In this document: in pieces, positions 6,847 through 14,233 of the stretch | Layout: each line of letters starts with the position of its first letter | How positions within the stretch are numbered: the stretch's first letter is position 1 | From: an uncultured Halieaceae bacterium | Lineage (GTDB): Bacteria; Pseudomonadota; Gammaproteobacteria; Pseudomonadales; Halieaceae | Length of the DNA: 14,290 bases | Assembly (NCBI GenBank): GCA_938074135.1 | Contig: CALJFL010000074.1 | Span: 1 to 14,290, forward strand | Direction of reading: 5' to 3' | Made by a program: the position numbers and the translations under genes | Notes under the pieces: generated by a model | The model's database searches: none | The model's input: the letters and a program-made list of their open reading frames with translations, nothing else | What the model was told of the DNA's origin: nothing

Positions 6847-8121
6847 TCAGTTAAACCCTCGCCAGCTTTGCGCCCAGGCCTCAAATTCGCTCGCGGGCAA
6901 TGGTGCGCTGAACAGGTAACCTTGTCCATAGTCGCAGCCCAACTCTTGTAGCACTGCCAGAGTAGCGTCATCCTCAATACCCTCTGCCACCACTCGCAAA
7001 CCAAATTGGTGCGCCAGATGAATGATGGCTTTGACCAATTCGAGATCGAGCAACTCGGTCTGCATTCGAGCAATAAAGCTGCGGTCGATTTTCAGCTCAG
7101 TCGCCGGAATATGCTTGAAGTAGGACAGCGAGCTGTAGCCAGTACCAAAATCATCGATTGCCAGCTGCATGCCCTGATCTCGAACACCCATCAGGTTGTC
7201 GAAACCCGATTGCTTGTCCTCAATAATCGCATCTTCGGTAATTTCTACCGTCAATTGTGTCGCCGATACACCCCAGATAACCAGGGCGTCCTGTAGCATG
7301 GCCAGCAGGTCAGGGCTACTGACCAATCTTGCCTGCACATTAAGGGCAAGGGGAACATCTATTGCCTCGCGCCAACTGCGCATTTGCCGCAAGGCGTGGT
7401 CTACCACCCACTTGCACAAATCGAAGCCGGCGCCACTTTCTTCTGCGAGCGCCACAATGGTCTCGGGAGCCATAGGTTCGCGACCCTCTGGCTGCCAGCG
7501 CAATAAGGCTTCCGCACCCACCAGCTCGCCAGTACCCAGGTCAAGTTTGGGTTGGTAATGCAGCTCAAAATCATTGTTGTAGAGGGCATCGGCGAACGCT
7601 GTCTCCAGCGCCTGGTCATGCGTCGTTTGAGGCTCACTGCCGAGTAAATCCTCAAGGCTGTGCGTGCCGCCGCGTTTGACATGAGTCAGGGAAGACTCAG
7701 CACGAGCCAACATTGACATAGTCTCGACCTGGCCTGCCAGGTTTACTGCCAGGCCGATTTTCAGCTCGACAGGGGTCGTGTCATCGTCTGCAACCAGTCC
7801 ATCTTCCAGCAATCGCTCAACTCGACTCATTGCCAGGGTGATGAAGGCAGGATTAGTGAGGTCACGCAGGATGAAGGCGAAGCGATGACTGCCAACGCGA
7901 AATACCGACGCCTCCAGCTTGCTGACAGACATGAGTAGTTCGTGAGCGGTAGCCAGAACGGTATCGCCAGCATCGTAGCCCTGCTGGTGATTTATCCGCC
8001 CCAGGTTGACGATATCCACCAGTAGCAAGCCGAGATTGGTAGCGTGCTGAAGCGCTGATTGCACGGCGGCCTCAAGAGCAGTTAAAAACCCCTGGCGCTG
8101 TACATCCGGCGGACTGGGCAA
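6847..8121 (-). CDS. EAL-domain c-di-GMP phosphodiesterase with degenerate GGDEF domain
   Basis: A 424-residue cytoplasmic protein with a GGDEF-like domain (about 25-165) and an EAL domain (about 170-418). The GGDEF signature is replaced by GSHRF (77-81), so diguanylate cyclase activity is unlikely. The EAL domain has every residue expected of an active enzyme: E204 (EAL), N261, E293, E296, D323, D324, K344, E380 and Q400. These match those reported for RocR at a nearly constant offset of 28. The DFGTGYSS loop 6 is intact. It should cleave c-di-GMP to pGpG. No transmembrane or sensor domain is seen. The only start in the open frame upstream is TTG at 8121, preceded by AGGCGG about 9 bases before it. 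The gene begins 13 bases after the HD-GYP stop and ends 2 bases before the LOG gene. Confidence 0.93.
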   Translation of the reverse strand: MPSPPDVQRQGFLTALEAAVQSALQHATNLGLLLVDIVNLGRINHQQGYDAGDTVLATAHELLMSVSKLEASVFRVGSHRFAFILRDLTNPAFITLAMSRVERLLEDGLVADDDTTPVELKIGLAVNLAGQVETMSMLARAESSLTHVKRGGTHSLEDLLGSEPQTTHDQALETAFADALYNNDFELHYQPKLDLGTGELVGAEALLRWQPEGREPMAPETIVALAEESGAGFDLCKWVVDHALRQMRSWREAIDVPLALNVQARLVSSPDLLAMLQDALVIWGVSATQLTVEITEDAIIEDKQSGFDNLMGVRDQGMQLAIDDFGTGYSSLSYFKHIPATELKIDRSFIARMQTELLDLELVKAIIHLAHQFGLRVVAEGIEDDATLAVLQELGCDYGQGYLFSAPLPASEFEAWAQSWRGFN

Positions 8122-8134
8122 CGGGGCAGGCCGC

Positions 8135-9364
8135 CTATAACTGGATCGCTGTCATATCGATCCCATAGGCGTCCGGCTCGAGGCTGTTAAGGATATCCAG
8201 CCGCTCTCCGTCGGCAGTCGTTTTCTGATTGAGCAGGTCGATAGTCTTGATCTCGTCGCATGGCTGTTTGTCGCTATCGAGCAAAACCATCACCTTGGGT
8301 CGCAAACGGCGAGTGCGATACTCCGCAACGACCACGCCAACCTCAGCAGTGGTCAGCTCAACCAGTGTGCCGGCGGGATAAATACCCACCGCCTGGATGA
8401 ACTGCTCAATAAGCTCGCCCTGAAAGTCGATATCCTTCCATTCGTACAACATCTTGATCGCGGTCGACGGCGGGATGGCACGCGCATAGCTGCGATGGCT
8501 GGTGATCGCATCGTAGCAATCGACAATGGAGGCGATCCTGGCAAAAACCGGGATCTCATCGCCAGACAACCCCCGGGGGTAACCGGAACCGTCATGCCGT
8601 TCGTGATGATGTTCCACCATCGCAATAACATCGGCATTCATGAGCCCGCTTTCCTTGATCATCTCAACGCCATGCTGCACATGATTCCGCAGTTGCGCAA
8701 ACTCCTCATCGGTCAATTTGCGGTCTGACTTCAACAGGTCGGGAGCGACCCGCAGCTTACCCACATCAAACAACAGGCCTCCGATGGCTAGCGTGCGCAG
8801 ATCAGACTTGGGCAGGCCTATCTGTCGGCCCAGAGCAACGGCCCAGATGGAGCAACCCAGCGAGTGCTGATAGGTGTACTGATCTTCCTGTTTCATCCGC
8901 GCCAGCCAGATACAGGCATCGGGGTTGCGACTGATACTGTCGATCATTGGCTCTACGGAACGCTTGACCCGTACTACATCCAGGGACTTGCCCTTGATCG
9001 CATCCTCAAAAATACTCTCAATACCCTCAGCCAGGGCCGTCACGGCGGTCTGGGCAGCGGGATATTCCTCATCCCAGGTAGCGCCGTCCCGATAGGGCTT
9101 AAGGGTCCGGTCGTGGAAAACTTCCTCGTTTGACAGGCTTGGACGATTGCGCACCTTACGCCGCAAAACCGCCTCTTCCTGGGCACTCTTGACCGTGTCG
9201 ACATAGACAAAGCGACAAAAGCCACGAAGCTGATCAATCTCATCCTGATTTCGCAGCCGAAAGCCCTGTATAGAAAAAGGGGTTTCCAGCCATGGGCGAT
9301 CCAGGCTGGACACATGCATGCCCACCTCAAGGTCGGGAGTGAAAATCTTGACTATCTCTAACAT
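8135..9364 (-). CDS. DUF3391/HD-GYP domain protein with degenerate HD dyad
   Basis: A 409-residue cytoplasmic protein. The N-terminal part (about 1-130) matches DUF3391, which often precedes HD-GYP domains. An HD-GYP domain spans about 150-340. The GYP part is intact: HHERHDGSGYP at 253-263, then DEIPVFARIASIVDCYDAIT. H167 (YQHS) and H228 (NHVQHG) are also present. At the metal-binding HD dyad the sequence reads GLLFDVGK (F199-D200, codon TTT) instead of the usual LLHDVGK, so one metal ligand is missing. HD-GYP enzymes degrade c-di-GMP to GMP, and this copy may be weak or purely a sensor. It is the first gene of the unit with the EAL and LOG genes. The ATG at 9364 has no strong Shine-Dalgarno. 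Confidence 0.92.
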   Translation of the reverse strand: MLEIVKIFTPDLEVGMHVSSLDRPWLETPFSIQGFRLRNQDEIDQLRGFCRFVYVDTVKSAQEEAVLRRKVRNRPSLSNEEVFHDRTLKPYRDGATWDEEYPAAQTAVTALAEGIESIFEDAIKGKSLDVVRVKRSVEPMIDSISRNPDACIWLARMKQEDQYTYQHSLGCSIWAVALGRQIGLPKSDLRTLAIGGLLFDVGKLRVAPDLLKSDRKLTDEEFAQLRNHVQHGVEMIKESGLMNADVIAMVEHHHERHDGSGYPRGLSGDEIPVFARIASIVDCYDAITSHRSYARAIPPSTAIKMLYEWKDIDFQGELIEQFIQAVGIYPAGTLVELTTAEVGVVVAEYRTRRLRPKVMVLLDSDKQPCDEIKTIDLLNQKTTADGERLDILNSLEPDAYGIDMTAIQL

Positions 9365-9537
9365 TACGAATCGCTATCCAGGCCTTATGAAACACCGGTT
9401 CCTAGGATACTGTTTCTCGCCCGACAAGTCCGGCGGGTTATGTGATGCAGTTCTCAAGTTGTGCCCTTCTATCTCAATAAAATGCTTAACAAGTTGCCCA
9501 GAAAGGTATCCCGCGGACCTTCCCATCCGCCTCGGCA

Positions 9538-10455
9538 TCACTGCCAGCCATAGTCGCCAGCAGCAAGTTCCAGACTCGCAGCCGGGCCGCCCGCGGGCGC
9601 TGCCAGCCAGGGCGTGACGGCTACTAACAAACCCCGACTGGTGTGCAACACAGGCAATGACAGCAGCGTGGTATCACCCACGTTGTTGAGCATAACAAGA
9701 TGCTCGGGCCGTTGCGGCGTCGGGACAATTGCCAAGCTATCCCAGTCAACGACAACACCGTGCCGCTGTTGCCAGCGGATATCATTACGCAGCGCGCCCA
9801 GCTCCTGTAGCAATTGACGACACAGTGGTTTTATCCGCGACAATTCCGCCGACGCTGCAAACTGGATGGCAATGCCGCTGCCACTACAAATCGGCCCGGC
9901 AGCGGCAAAACGCCATTCCGGGGTGATTGTTGGGGCCGACATCGGGATGGGCGCTGACGCTGGCTCTGCAGGTAGCAATGCCGCGCAGTCGCGTCGGCGA
10001 CAGAATTCACTCAGAACCGTCTGCTCATACACCAGTTGCTGGTCTTCCCTGGGGTGGTTGAGAATGACACTGCGCCCCCCCACCACCAATCGCGGCGGCC
10101 CCAGGGCTTCGGGGTATACCTCCGTCGGAAAGCCCAAGGCTACATCCTCCTGTACCAACAGCAGCTGGTTGGCGTATTGTTCGACCGCACGCGACCAACC
10201 CAGGAGTTTAGGGTCCATTTCTTCCTCTGCTGTCGCCTGCGAACGTGCCAGGTCAGCTTCCGCCAGATAGATCTCGGCAAGAAAGGACAAGGCAGCTTCA
10301 GCGTACGCGGCCCGCCAGTCGTCATCTGCACTTTGCAACGACACCACGATACGCTGGTAACGGCTCAGTTCGGACGCAAGTTCAGGTTCCTCCTGCGCCG
10401 AGGCGGGCCAGGCAAGCAAGAAGCAAATAATCAGGCAGTGGCACCAGCCCTGCAC
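9538..10455 (-). CDS. Exported protein of unknown function
   Basis: I do not recognise the family of this 305-residue protein. It starts with a clear Sec signal peptide (MQGWCHCLIICFLLAWPASA|QEE), so the mature protein is periplasmic or secreted. Residues 25-110 are rich in Glu/Ala/Leu and look mainly helical. A Pro/Ala-rich linker follows near 161-180, and the rest looks mixed alpha/beta. The mature part has four cysteines (152, 157, 190, 212), enough for two disulfides. No catalytic motif is evident. The start is GTG at 10455, chosen because it directly precedes the signal peptide and no ATG is available. Its Shine-Dalgarno is weak. It begins 6 bases after the stop of the EF-hand gene, which implies co-transcription. 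Confidence 0.72.
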   Translation of the reverse strand: MQGWCHCLIICFLLAWPASAQEEPELASELSRYQRIVVSLQSADDDWRAAYAEAALSFLAEIYLAEADLARSQATAEEEMDPKLLGWSRAVEQYANQLLLVQEDVALGFPTEVYPEALGPPRLVVGGRSVILNHPREDQQLVYEQTVLSEFCRRRDCAALLPAEPASAPIPMSAPTITPEWRFAAAGPICSGSGIAIQFAASAELSRIKPLCRQLLQELGALRNDIRWQQRHGVVVDWDSLAIVPTPQRPEHLVMLNNVGDTTLLSLPVLHTSRGLLVAVTPWLAAPAGGPAASLELAAGDYGWQ

Positions 10456-10461
10456 TACCGG

Positions 10462-10680
10462 CTACCGGTCAGCAAACCAGCTGGCGAATTCCTGGAAGTC
10501 GACCAGGCCAGAGCCATCGGTATCGATAGCGCCGAAGCCGACCCTGATCTCGTCAAGAGATGCCTCAACACCCAATGCTTCCATCAAGCTTTCGAATTCA
10601 TGAAGTTCAATGCGCCCATCGCCATTGCTGTCAAAGTGATCAAAATTTTCACGCAGTTCTTCCGGCGATTTGGTTGTCAT
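10462..10680 (-). CDS. Small EF-hand calcium-binding protein (calmodulin-like pair)
   Basis: A 72-residue protein consisting almost only of two EF-hands. Both 12-residue loops are canonical: DSNGDGRIELHE (17-28) and DTDGSGLVDFQE (53-64), with Asp at 1, Asn/Asp at 3, Asp/Ser at 5 and Glu at 12. It should bind two Ca2+ ions. No signal peptide is present, so it is probably cytoplasmic. ATG at 10680 is chosen because it begins a compact MTTKSPEEL N-terminus. The open frame continues to an ATG at 10959, but those 93 residues are Cys/Trp-rich, low in domain character and cover the promoter region. The next gene encodes an exported protein 6 bases downstream. Whether the EF-hand protein acts with it is unknown. 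Confidence 0.88.
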   Translation of the reverse strand: MTTKSPEELRENFDHFDSNGDGRIELHEFESLMEALGVEASLDEIRVGFGAIDTDGSGLVDFQEFASWFADR

Positions 10681-10830
10681 AGTCCCGTTACCCGATGCAC
10701 CCAAGATATCCAAAGTATAGGACACTATGGCGGTGCCGCAGCTATGACTCCCAGGTATCGACGGTCCGCTGGCCGGCCGGGAACACGTTGCAGCCCATGC
10801 CAAGCGGTGTGTGAATATCCCCGTAGGCCA

Positions 10831-10836
10831 ATTATA
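10831..10836 (-). promoter_or_regulatory. Possible -10 box for the EF-hand operon
   Basis: A perfect TATAAT is read on the minus strand about 150 bases before the EF-hand start. No good -35 lies 16-18 bases further upstream, so the assignment is weak. Confidence 0.25.
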
Positions 10837-10872
10837 CTGTCTGGCACCCGCCGTTGAGGCGCGGAGTGTCGG

Positions 10873-10902
10873 TTGCAACCCGGCGTAACACCAGCGTAGA
10901 CT
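10873..10902 (+). promoter_or_regulatory. Possible promoter of the PQQ dehydrogenase gene
   Basis: TTGCAA (10873-10878) and TAGACT (10897-10902) are separated by 18 bases, a moderate match to a sigma-70 promoter. They sit about 58 bases before the dehydrogenase start. Nothing else in the 279-base spacer 10681-10959 stands out. Confidence 0.3.
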
Positions 10903-10959
10903 CGGGCAAAAATAATACACCCCGCAAGCAGGGTTGCGCTCCCAACTTAGGTACTTCAT

Positions 10960-13077
10960 ATGTTTACATTTGTCCGACCTTTTGTTCTTGGCCTTTCGCT
11001 CCTGCTGGCAGCCGGCTGTTCACGGCAATCAGCCGACGTCGAGCCAACCATCGATGACGCAGCACAACCGGAGACCACCACTGGCTTGCCCGATGTCGAA
11101 TGGCGCAAGCACGGGCTTACTGACGCCGAGGGCCGTTTCAGCCCCCTGAGCGATATCAATGTCGACAATATCAGCAAGCTGGGGCTGGCCTGGTATTTCG
11201 ACTACCCGACCAATCGGGGACTGGAGGCGACACCGCTGATGGTCGACGGCGTGCTATATACCAGCGGCTCCTGGAGTATGGTCTACGCCCACGATGCAGC
11301 GAGCGGAGAATTACTGTGGTTCTACGATCCACAGGCACCGAGAGACTGGGCAATAAAGATGTGCTGCGACGTGGTCAACCGGGGGGTTGCATACAACGAC
11401 GGGAATCTTTTCTTCGGCACCATAGACGGGCGACTGATCAGCCTGAATGCCAGCGATGGTAGCGAGCGCTGGTCAGTGCAGACAACTGACCGGGAGCGGC
11501 CCTACTCGATTACCGGTGCCCCTCGCCTGGTCAAGGACAAGGTGATCATCGGCAACGGTGGTGGTGAATTCGGGGTCCGTGGTTACGTCAGCGCGTATAA
11601 CCAGGACACCGGGAAAATGGCATGGCGCTTCTATACCGTTCCGGGCAACCCCGCGGACGGCCTGGAAAGTGAAGCACTGGAGCGCGCTGTCGAGACCTGG
11701 GGCGGAGGCGAGTGGTGGAAAGTCGGTGGCGGCGGTACCGTTTGGGATTCCATGGCCTATGACCCCGAGCTCAACCTGCTGTACGTGGGTGTGGGCAATG
11801 GCGCGCCGTGGAATCGACAGATTCGCAGCCCTGATGGGGGCGACAACCTGTATCTATCCTCGATACTCGCCCTCAATCCGGATACCGGCAAATACGTGTG
11901 GCACTACCAGACCACGCCTGGCGAAACCTGGGATTACACCGCCACACAACACATGATCCTCGCGGACCTGGAACTCGATGACAAGCCGCGTAAAGTGATC
12001 ATGCAGGCTCCCAAGAACGGCTTCTTTTACGTGCTTGACCGCGCCACAGGCGAACTACTGTCAGCAGATACCTATGCAGCGGTTACCTGGGCTACCCACG
12101 TCGATATGGAAACGGGACGACCGGTTGAAACGCAGGATGCGCGCTACCTCGACGGCGCCGTGGGCCCACTGCAGTTGCCCGGCCCTATCGGCGGCCATAA
12201 CTGGCACCCCATGAGTTTTAACCCCCAGACTGGACTGGTCTATATCCCGGCCCAGGATGTGCCCTGGGTCTATCAGACCGATGCAGAATTCCGCCACCGC
12301 AAGGGCTACTGGAATACAGGCACAGACAGTCGTGTCGCATCCCTACCCGACGACCCCAACACCAAGGCGGCCGTTCTGGCTACAGTGACCGGCTCCATCA
12401 TCGCCTGGGACCCGGTGGCACAGAAGCCGCGTTGGCGCGTTGACCATGAAGGCCCCTGGAACGGTGGCATCCTGTCGACGGCAGGCAATCTTGTCATTCA
12501 GGGCAACGCCAATGGCGAAGTCGCCGCCTATCGCGCCGATACCGGCGAGGAGATCTGGCAGTTTGATGCCCAGACCGGTGTCGTCGCACCACCTTCCACT
12601 TTCCGGCTCAATGGTGAGCAGTACATCGCCATCGTTGCTGGCTGGGGTGGCTCGCTGGCGCTGGTCGGCGGCGAGGCCCTGACCGCGGGATCGATTCCCA
12701 ACCGCAGCCGATTGCTGGTGTTCAAGTTGAAGGGCAATGCTGAATTACCACCCGCCATCGAGACACCCCTGGTGATCGATCCACCGGAACTCACCGCCTC
12801 GGCCGAGCAGGTGGCTGCTGGTCGCAAGGAGTACCTGACCTATTGCGTGTTTTGCCATGGTGACGGCATGGTAAGCGGGGGGGCCACACCTGACCTACGC
12901 GCCATGACCGCAGAGACACACGCGATGTGGGATGCCATTGTACTTGGTGGTATGCACTGGCAAAACGGTATGGTTGGCTTTGGCGGTGAGCTCAGCAAAG
13001 AGCAGTCGGATAACATCCGAAGCTACGCCATTGAGCGTGCGCATTTTGCCCTGGCGGATAAAAAGCAGCCTGAATGA
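10960..13077 (+). CDS. PQQ-dependent alcohol dehydrogenase with C-terminal cytochrome c (quinohemoprotein, lipoprotein)
   Basis: A 705-residue quinohemoprotein of the methanol/ethanol dehydrogenase family. An eight-bladed propeller (about 45-590) binds PQQ, and a cytochrome c domain (about 612-700) follows. Visible features are the vicinal disulfide C135-C136, Ca/PQQ ligands E203 (GGEFGVRG) and N280 (GNGAPWN), and the catalytic Asp325 in WDYT. The heme site is CVFCH at 629-633, with a likely axial Met671 (NGM). The residue two after Asp325 is Thr, not Asp, which points to a calcium rather than a lanthanide enzyme. It oxidises primary or other alcohols and passes electrons through heme c. The N-terminus has a lipobox (LLLAAGC, Cys20) with Ser at +2, which suggests outer-membrane anchoring facing the periplasm. 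The ATG at 10960 has TAGG 8 bases upstream. No PQQ synthesis genes or electron-acceptor cytochrome are nearby. Confidence 0.94.
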   Translation: MFTFVRPFVLGLSLLLAAGCSRQSADVEPTIDDAAQPETTTGLPDVEWRKHGLTDAEGRFSPLSDINVDNISKLGLAWYFDYPTNRGLEATPLMVDGVLYTSGSWSMVYAHDAASGELLWFYDPQAPRDWAIKMCCDVVNRGVAYNDGNLFFGTIDGRLISLNASDGSERWSVQTTDRERPYSITGAPRLVKDKVIIGNGGGEFGVRGYVSAYNQDTGKMAWRFYTVPGNPADGLESEALERAVETWGGGEWWKVGGGGTVWDSMAYDPELNLLYVGVGNGAPWNRQIRSPDGGDNLYLSSILALNPDTGKYVWHYQTTPGETWDYTATQHMILADLELDDKPRKVIMQAPKNGFFYVLDRATGELLSADTYAAVTWATHVDMETGRPVETQDARYLDGAVGPLQLPGPIGGHNWHPMSFNPQTGLVYIPAQDVPWVYQTDAEFRHRKGYWNTGTDSRVASLPDDPNTKAAVLATVTGSIIAWDPVAQKPRWRVDHEGPWNGGILSTAGNLVIQGNANGEVAAYRADTGEEIWQFDAQTGVVAPPSTFRLNGEQYIAIVAGWGGSLALVGGEALTAGSIPNRSRLLVFKLKGNAELPPAIETPLVIDPPELTASAEQVAAGRKEYLTYCVFCHGDGMVSGGATPDLRAMTAETHAMWDAIVLGGMHWQNGMVGFGGELSKEQSDNIRSYAIERAHFALADKKQPE

Positions 13078-13098
13078 CTGCCCTCTGGCGCTGCGCGA

Positions 13099-13911
13099 CT
13101 AGAACGGCCTGAATAGAAGCTCTACGTCACCGATGTTTATCCGGTCGCCAGAATTCAGGGGAGATGATTTGGTTTTGCTGCCATTGACCTTGATGCCGTT
13201 GGTCGATTCATTATCTTCGATACGCCAGGCGCCATCTTTGACGCTCAACGTTGCATGACCGTTGGATACCGTTATTTCATCGATGGTGATATCCCTTTCT
13301 TCCGAGCGGCCTATGGTCCAACGGCCTGAGCCGGCCTGTTTTGGTAAAACAAACAGGCCATGCTTGCGCGCGCCATTGGTCACCATCAGCGCCGCGGCAG
13401 CGGTACTTTCATCGACATTGCGGGCTTTCAGCAAGCCGGAAAGTTGCTGCTCGTCGCCTTTACGCGCATCGCCAAAAGCGTACTGGTCATTGCTGGTCCA
13501 GCCCGGCGGTGAGGGATAGGCCATTCGCATCGAAGTTGCCTCCGGCTCGCTCTTATCGACCACGAAAGAAGATGCCTCGCGAGCGACTTTGGCGCCGAAG
13601 ATCGTGTCATTTCCTGAAACGTCTGGCGTCAAGACAAGGAAAGACTGCTCGCCAATAGTAATAATGTCACCGCCCACCACCTTGCTGACCTTACGGACCT
13701 CCTTGTTGTTCAGGTAAGTCCCATTGGTCGAGCCCAGATCCTCAAGGTAGATATCACCGGCCTTTATTTCCAAACGAGCATGCTGCCGGGAGGCTTCGTC
13801 GTCGTCCAGCACGATGTCGCAGTCGACGTGCCGGCCCAGCGTTTGTGAGGGCTGGGACAACTTGACGCGCTCGTTACTGGTGAGGTTTCTCAGCTCGAAA
13901 AAAAAGTCCAT
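13099..13911 (-). CDS. Tandem FHA-domain protein
   Basis: A 270-residue cytoplasmic protein with FHA domains at both ends (about 5-95 and 185-268). FHA1 has G26-R27, SRQH at 41-44 and STNG at 61-64. FHA2 has G201-R202, SNGH at 216-219 and STNG at 236-239. These are the phosphothreonine-binding residues, so both domains look able to bind, although FHA2 has Asn instead of the usual Arg after Ser. The linker (100-185) contains NDTIFG at 101-106, which could be a phosphothreonine target. No kinase, phosphatase or type VI secretion gene is next to it. The gene converges on the dehydrogenase (21 bases between stops) and lies downstream of an rRNA operon on the same strand. The ATG at 13911 has no recognisable Shine-Dalgarno. 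The partner and pathway are unknown. Confidence 0.9.
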   Translation of the reverse strand: MDFFFELRNLTSNERVKLSQPSQTLGRHVDCDIVLDDDEASRQHARLEIKAGDIYLEDLGSTNGTYLNNKEVRKVSKVVGGDIITIGEQSFLVLTPDVSGNDTIFGAKVAREASSFVVDKSEPEATSMRMAYPSPPGWTSNDQYAFGDARKGDEQQLSGLLKARNVDESTAAAALMVTNGARKHGLFVLPKQAGSGRWTIGRSEERDITIDEITVSNGHATLSVKDGAWRIEDNESTNGIKVNGSKTKSSPLNSGDRINIGDVELLFRPF

Positions 13912-13925
13912 TGGGTACTGTGATA

Positions 13926-13941
13926 ACAGCTAATGAGCTGT
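13926..13941. promoter_or_regulatory. Perfect dyad just upstream of the FHA gene
   Basis: ACAGCT and AGCTGT flank a 4-base centre, a perfect 6-bp dyad ending 14 bases before the FHA start codon. It could be an operator or a leader stem near the ribosome entry site. The rest of 13912-14068 shows no other clear signal. Confidence 0.35.
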
Positions 13942-14068
13942 AAATCTTAGCATTACATGCGTTCAAAATCGTCGCTTTTTTGTGCCGTTGTGATGTGGGT
14001 CGCTGTTTTGAATAGCGTCGCGCGCGACTGGTCACAAGTCAGGACGGGGCAGAGATTCCTCGCATCCC

Positions 14069-14111
14069 AAATAAAAAACCCCCAGCCCGAAGGGCTGAGG
14101 GTGTTTTATTT
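14069..14111 (-). terminator. Rho-independent terminator of the rRNA operon
   Basis: On the minus strand a CAGCCC / GGGCTG stem with a TTC loop is extended by a mismatch and three more G-C pairs, then a T-rich tract ending in TTTTTTATTT. The other strand ends in GTGTTTTATTT, so the element should work in both directions. It starts 3 bases after the 5S gene and ends the rRNA transcript before the FHA gene. Confidence 0.92.
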
Positions 14112-14113
14112 AG

Positions 14114-14233
14114 AAGCCTGGCGATGACCTACTCTCACATGGGGAAACCCCACACTACCATCGGCGATACATCGTTTCACTACTGAGTTCGGGATGGGGT
14201 CAGGTGGTTCCAATGCTCTATGGTCGCCAGGCA
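14114..14233 (-). rRNA. rrf: 5S ribosomal RNA
   Basis: A full-length 5S rRNA of about 120 nt on the minus strand. It opens with TGCCTGGCGACCATAGAGC and ends ATCGCCAGGCTT, and these ends pair as helix I. The conserved internal blocks CCACCTGACCCCATCCCGAAC, CTCAGTAGTGAAACG and CGCCGATGGTAGTGTGGGG closely match gammaproteobacterial 5S sequence. The exact ends may be off by one or two bases. It is the last gene of an rRNA operon whose 23S gene lies beyond the right edge. Confidence 0.97.

Noticed and set aside
9365..9537. Terminator or regulatory RNA between the exported-protein gene and the HD-GYP gene
   Set aside because: The CCCG/CGGG repeats near 9420-9440 give no stable stem with a normal loop and no T run follows. 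No riboswitch-like pattern was seen.
10036..10857. Long plus-strand open frame of 273 codons
   Set aside because: It lies opposite the exported-protein and EF-hand genes, which have a signal peptide and clear EF loops. The plus-strand translation has no recognisable domain.
10681..10959. N-terminal extension of the EF-hand frame to an ATG at 10959
   Set aside because: The extra 93 residues are Cys/Trp-rich without domain character and occupy the divergent promoter region. The compact EF-hand start at 10680 explains the protein.
11932..11943. Lanthanide-dependent (XoxF-type) site in the PQQ dehydrogenase
   Set aside because: XoxF enzymes have Asp two residues after the catalytic Asp (WDYD). 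Here it is WDYT, as in calcium enzymes.
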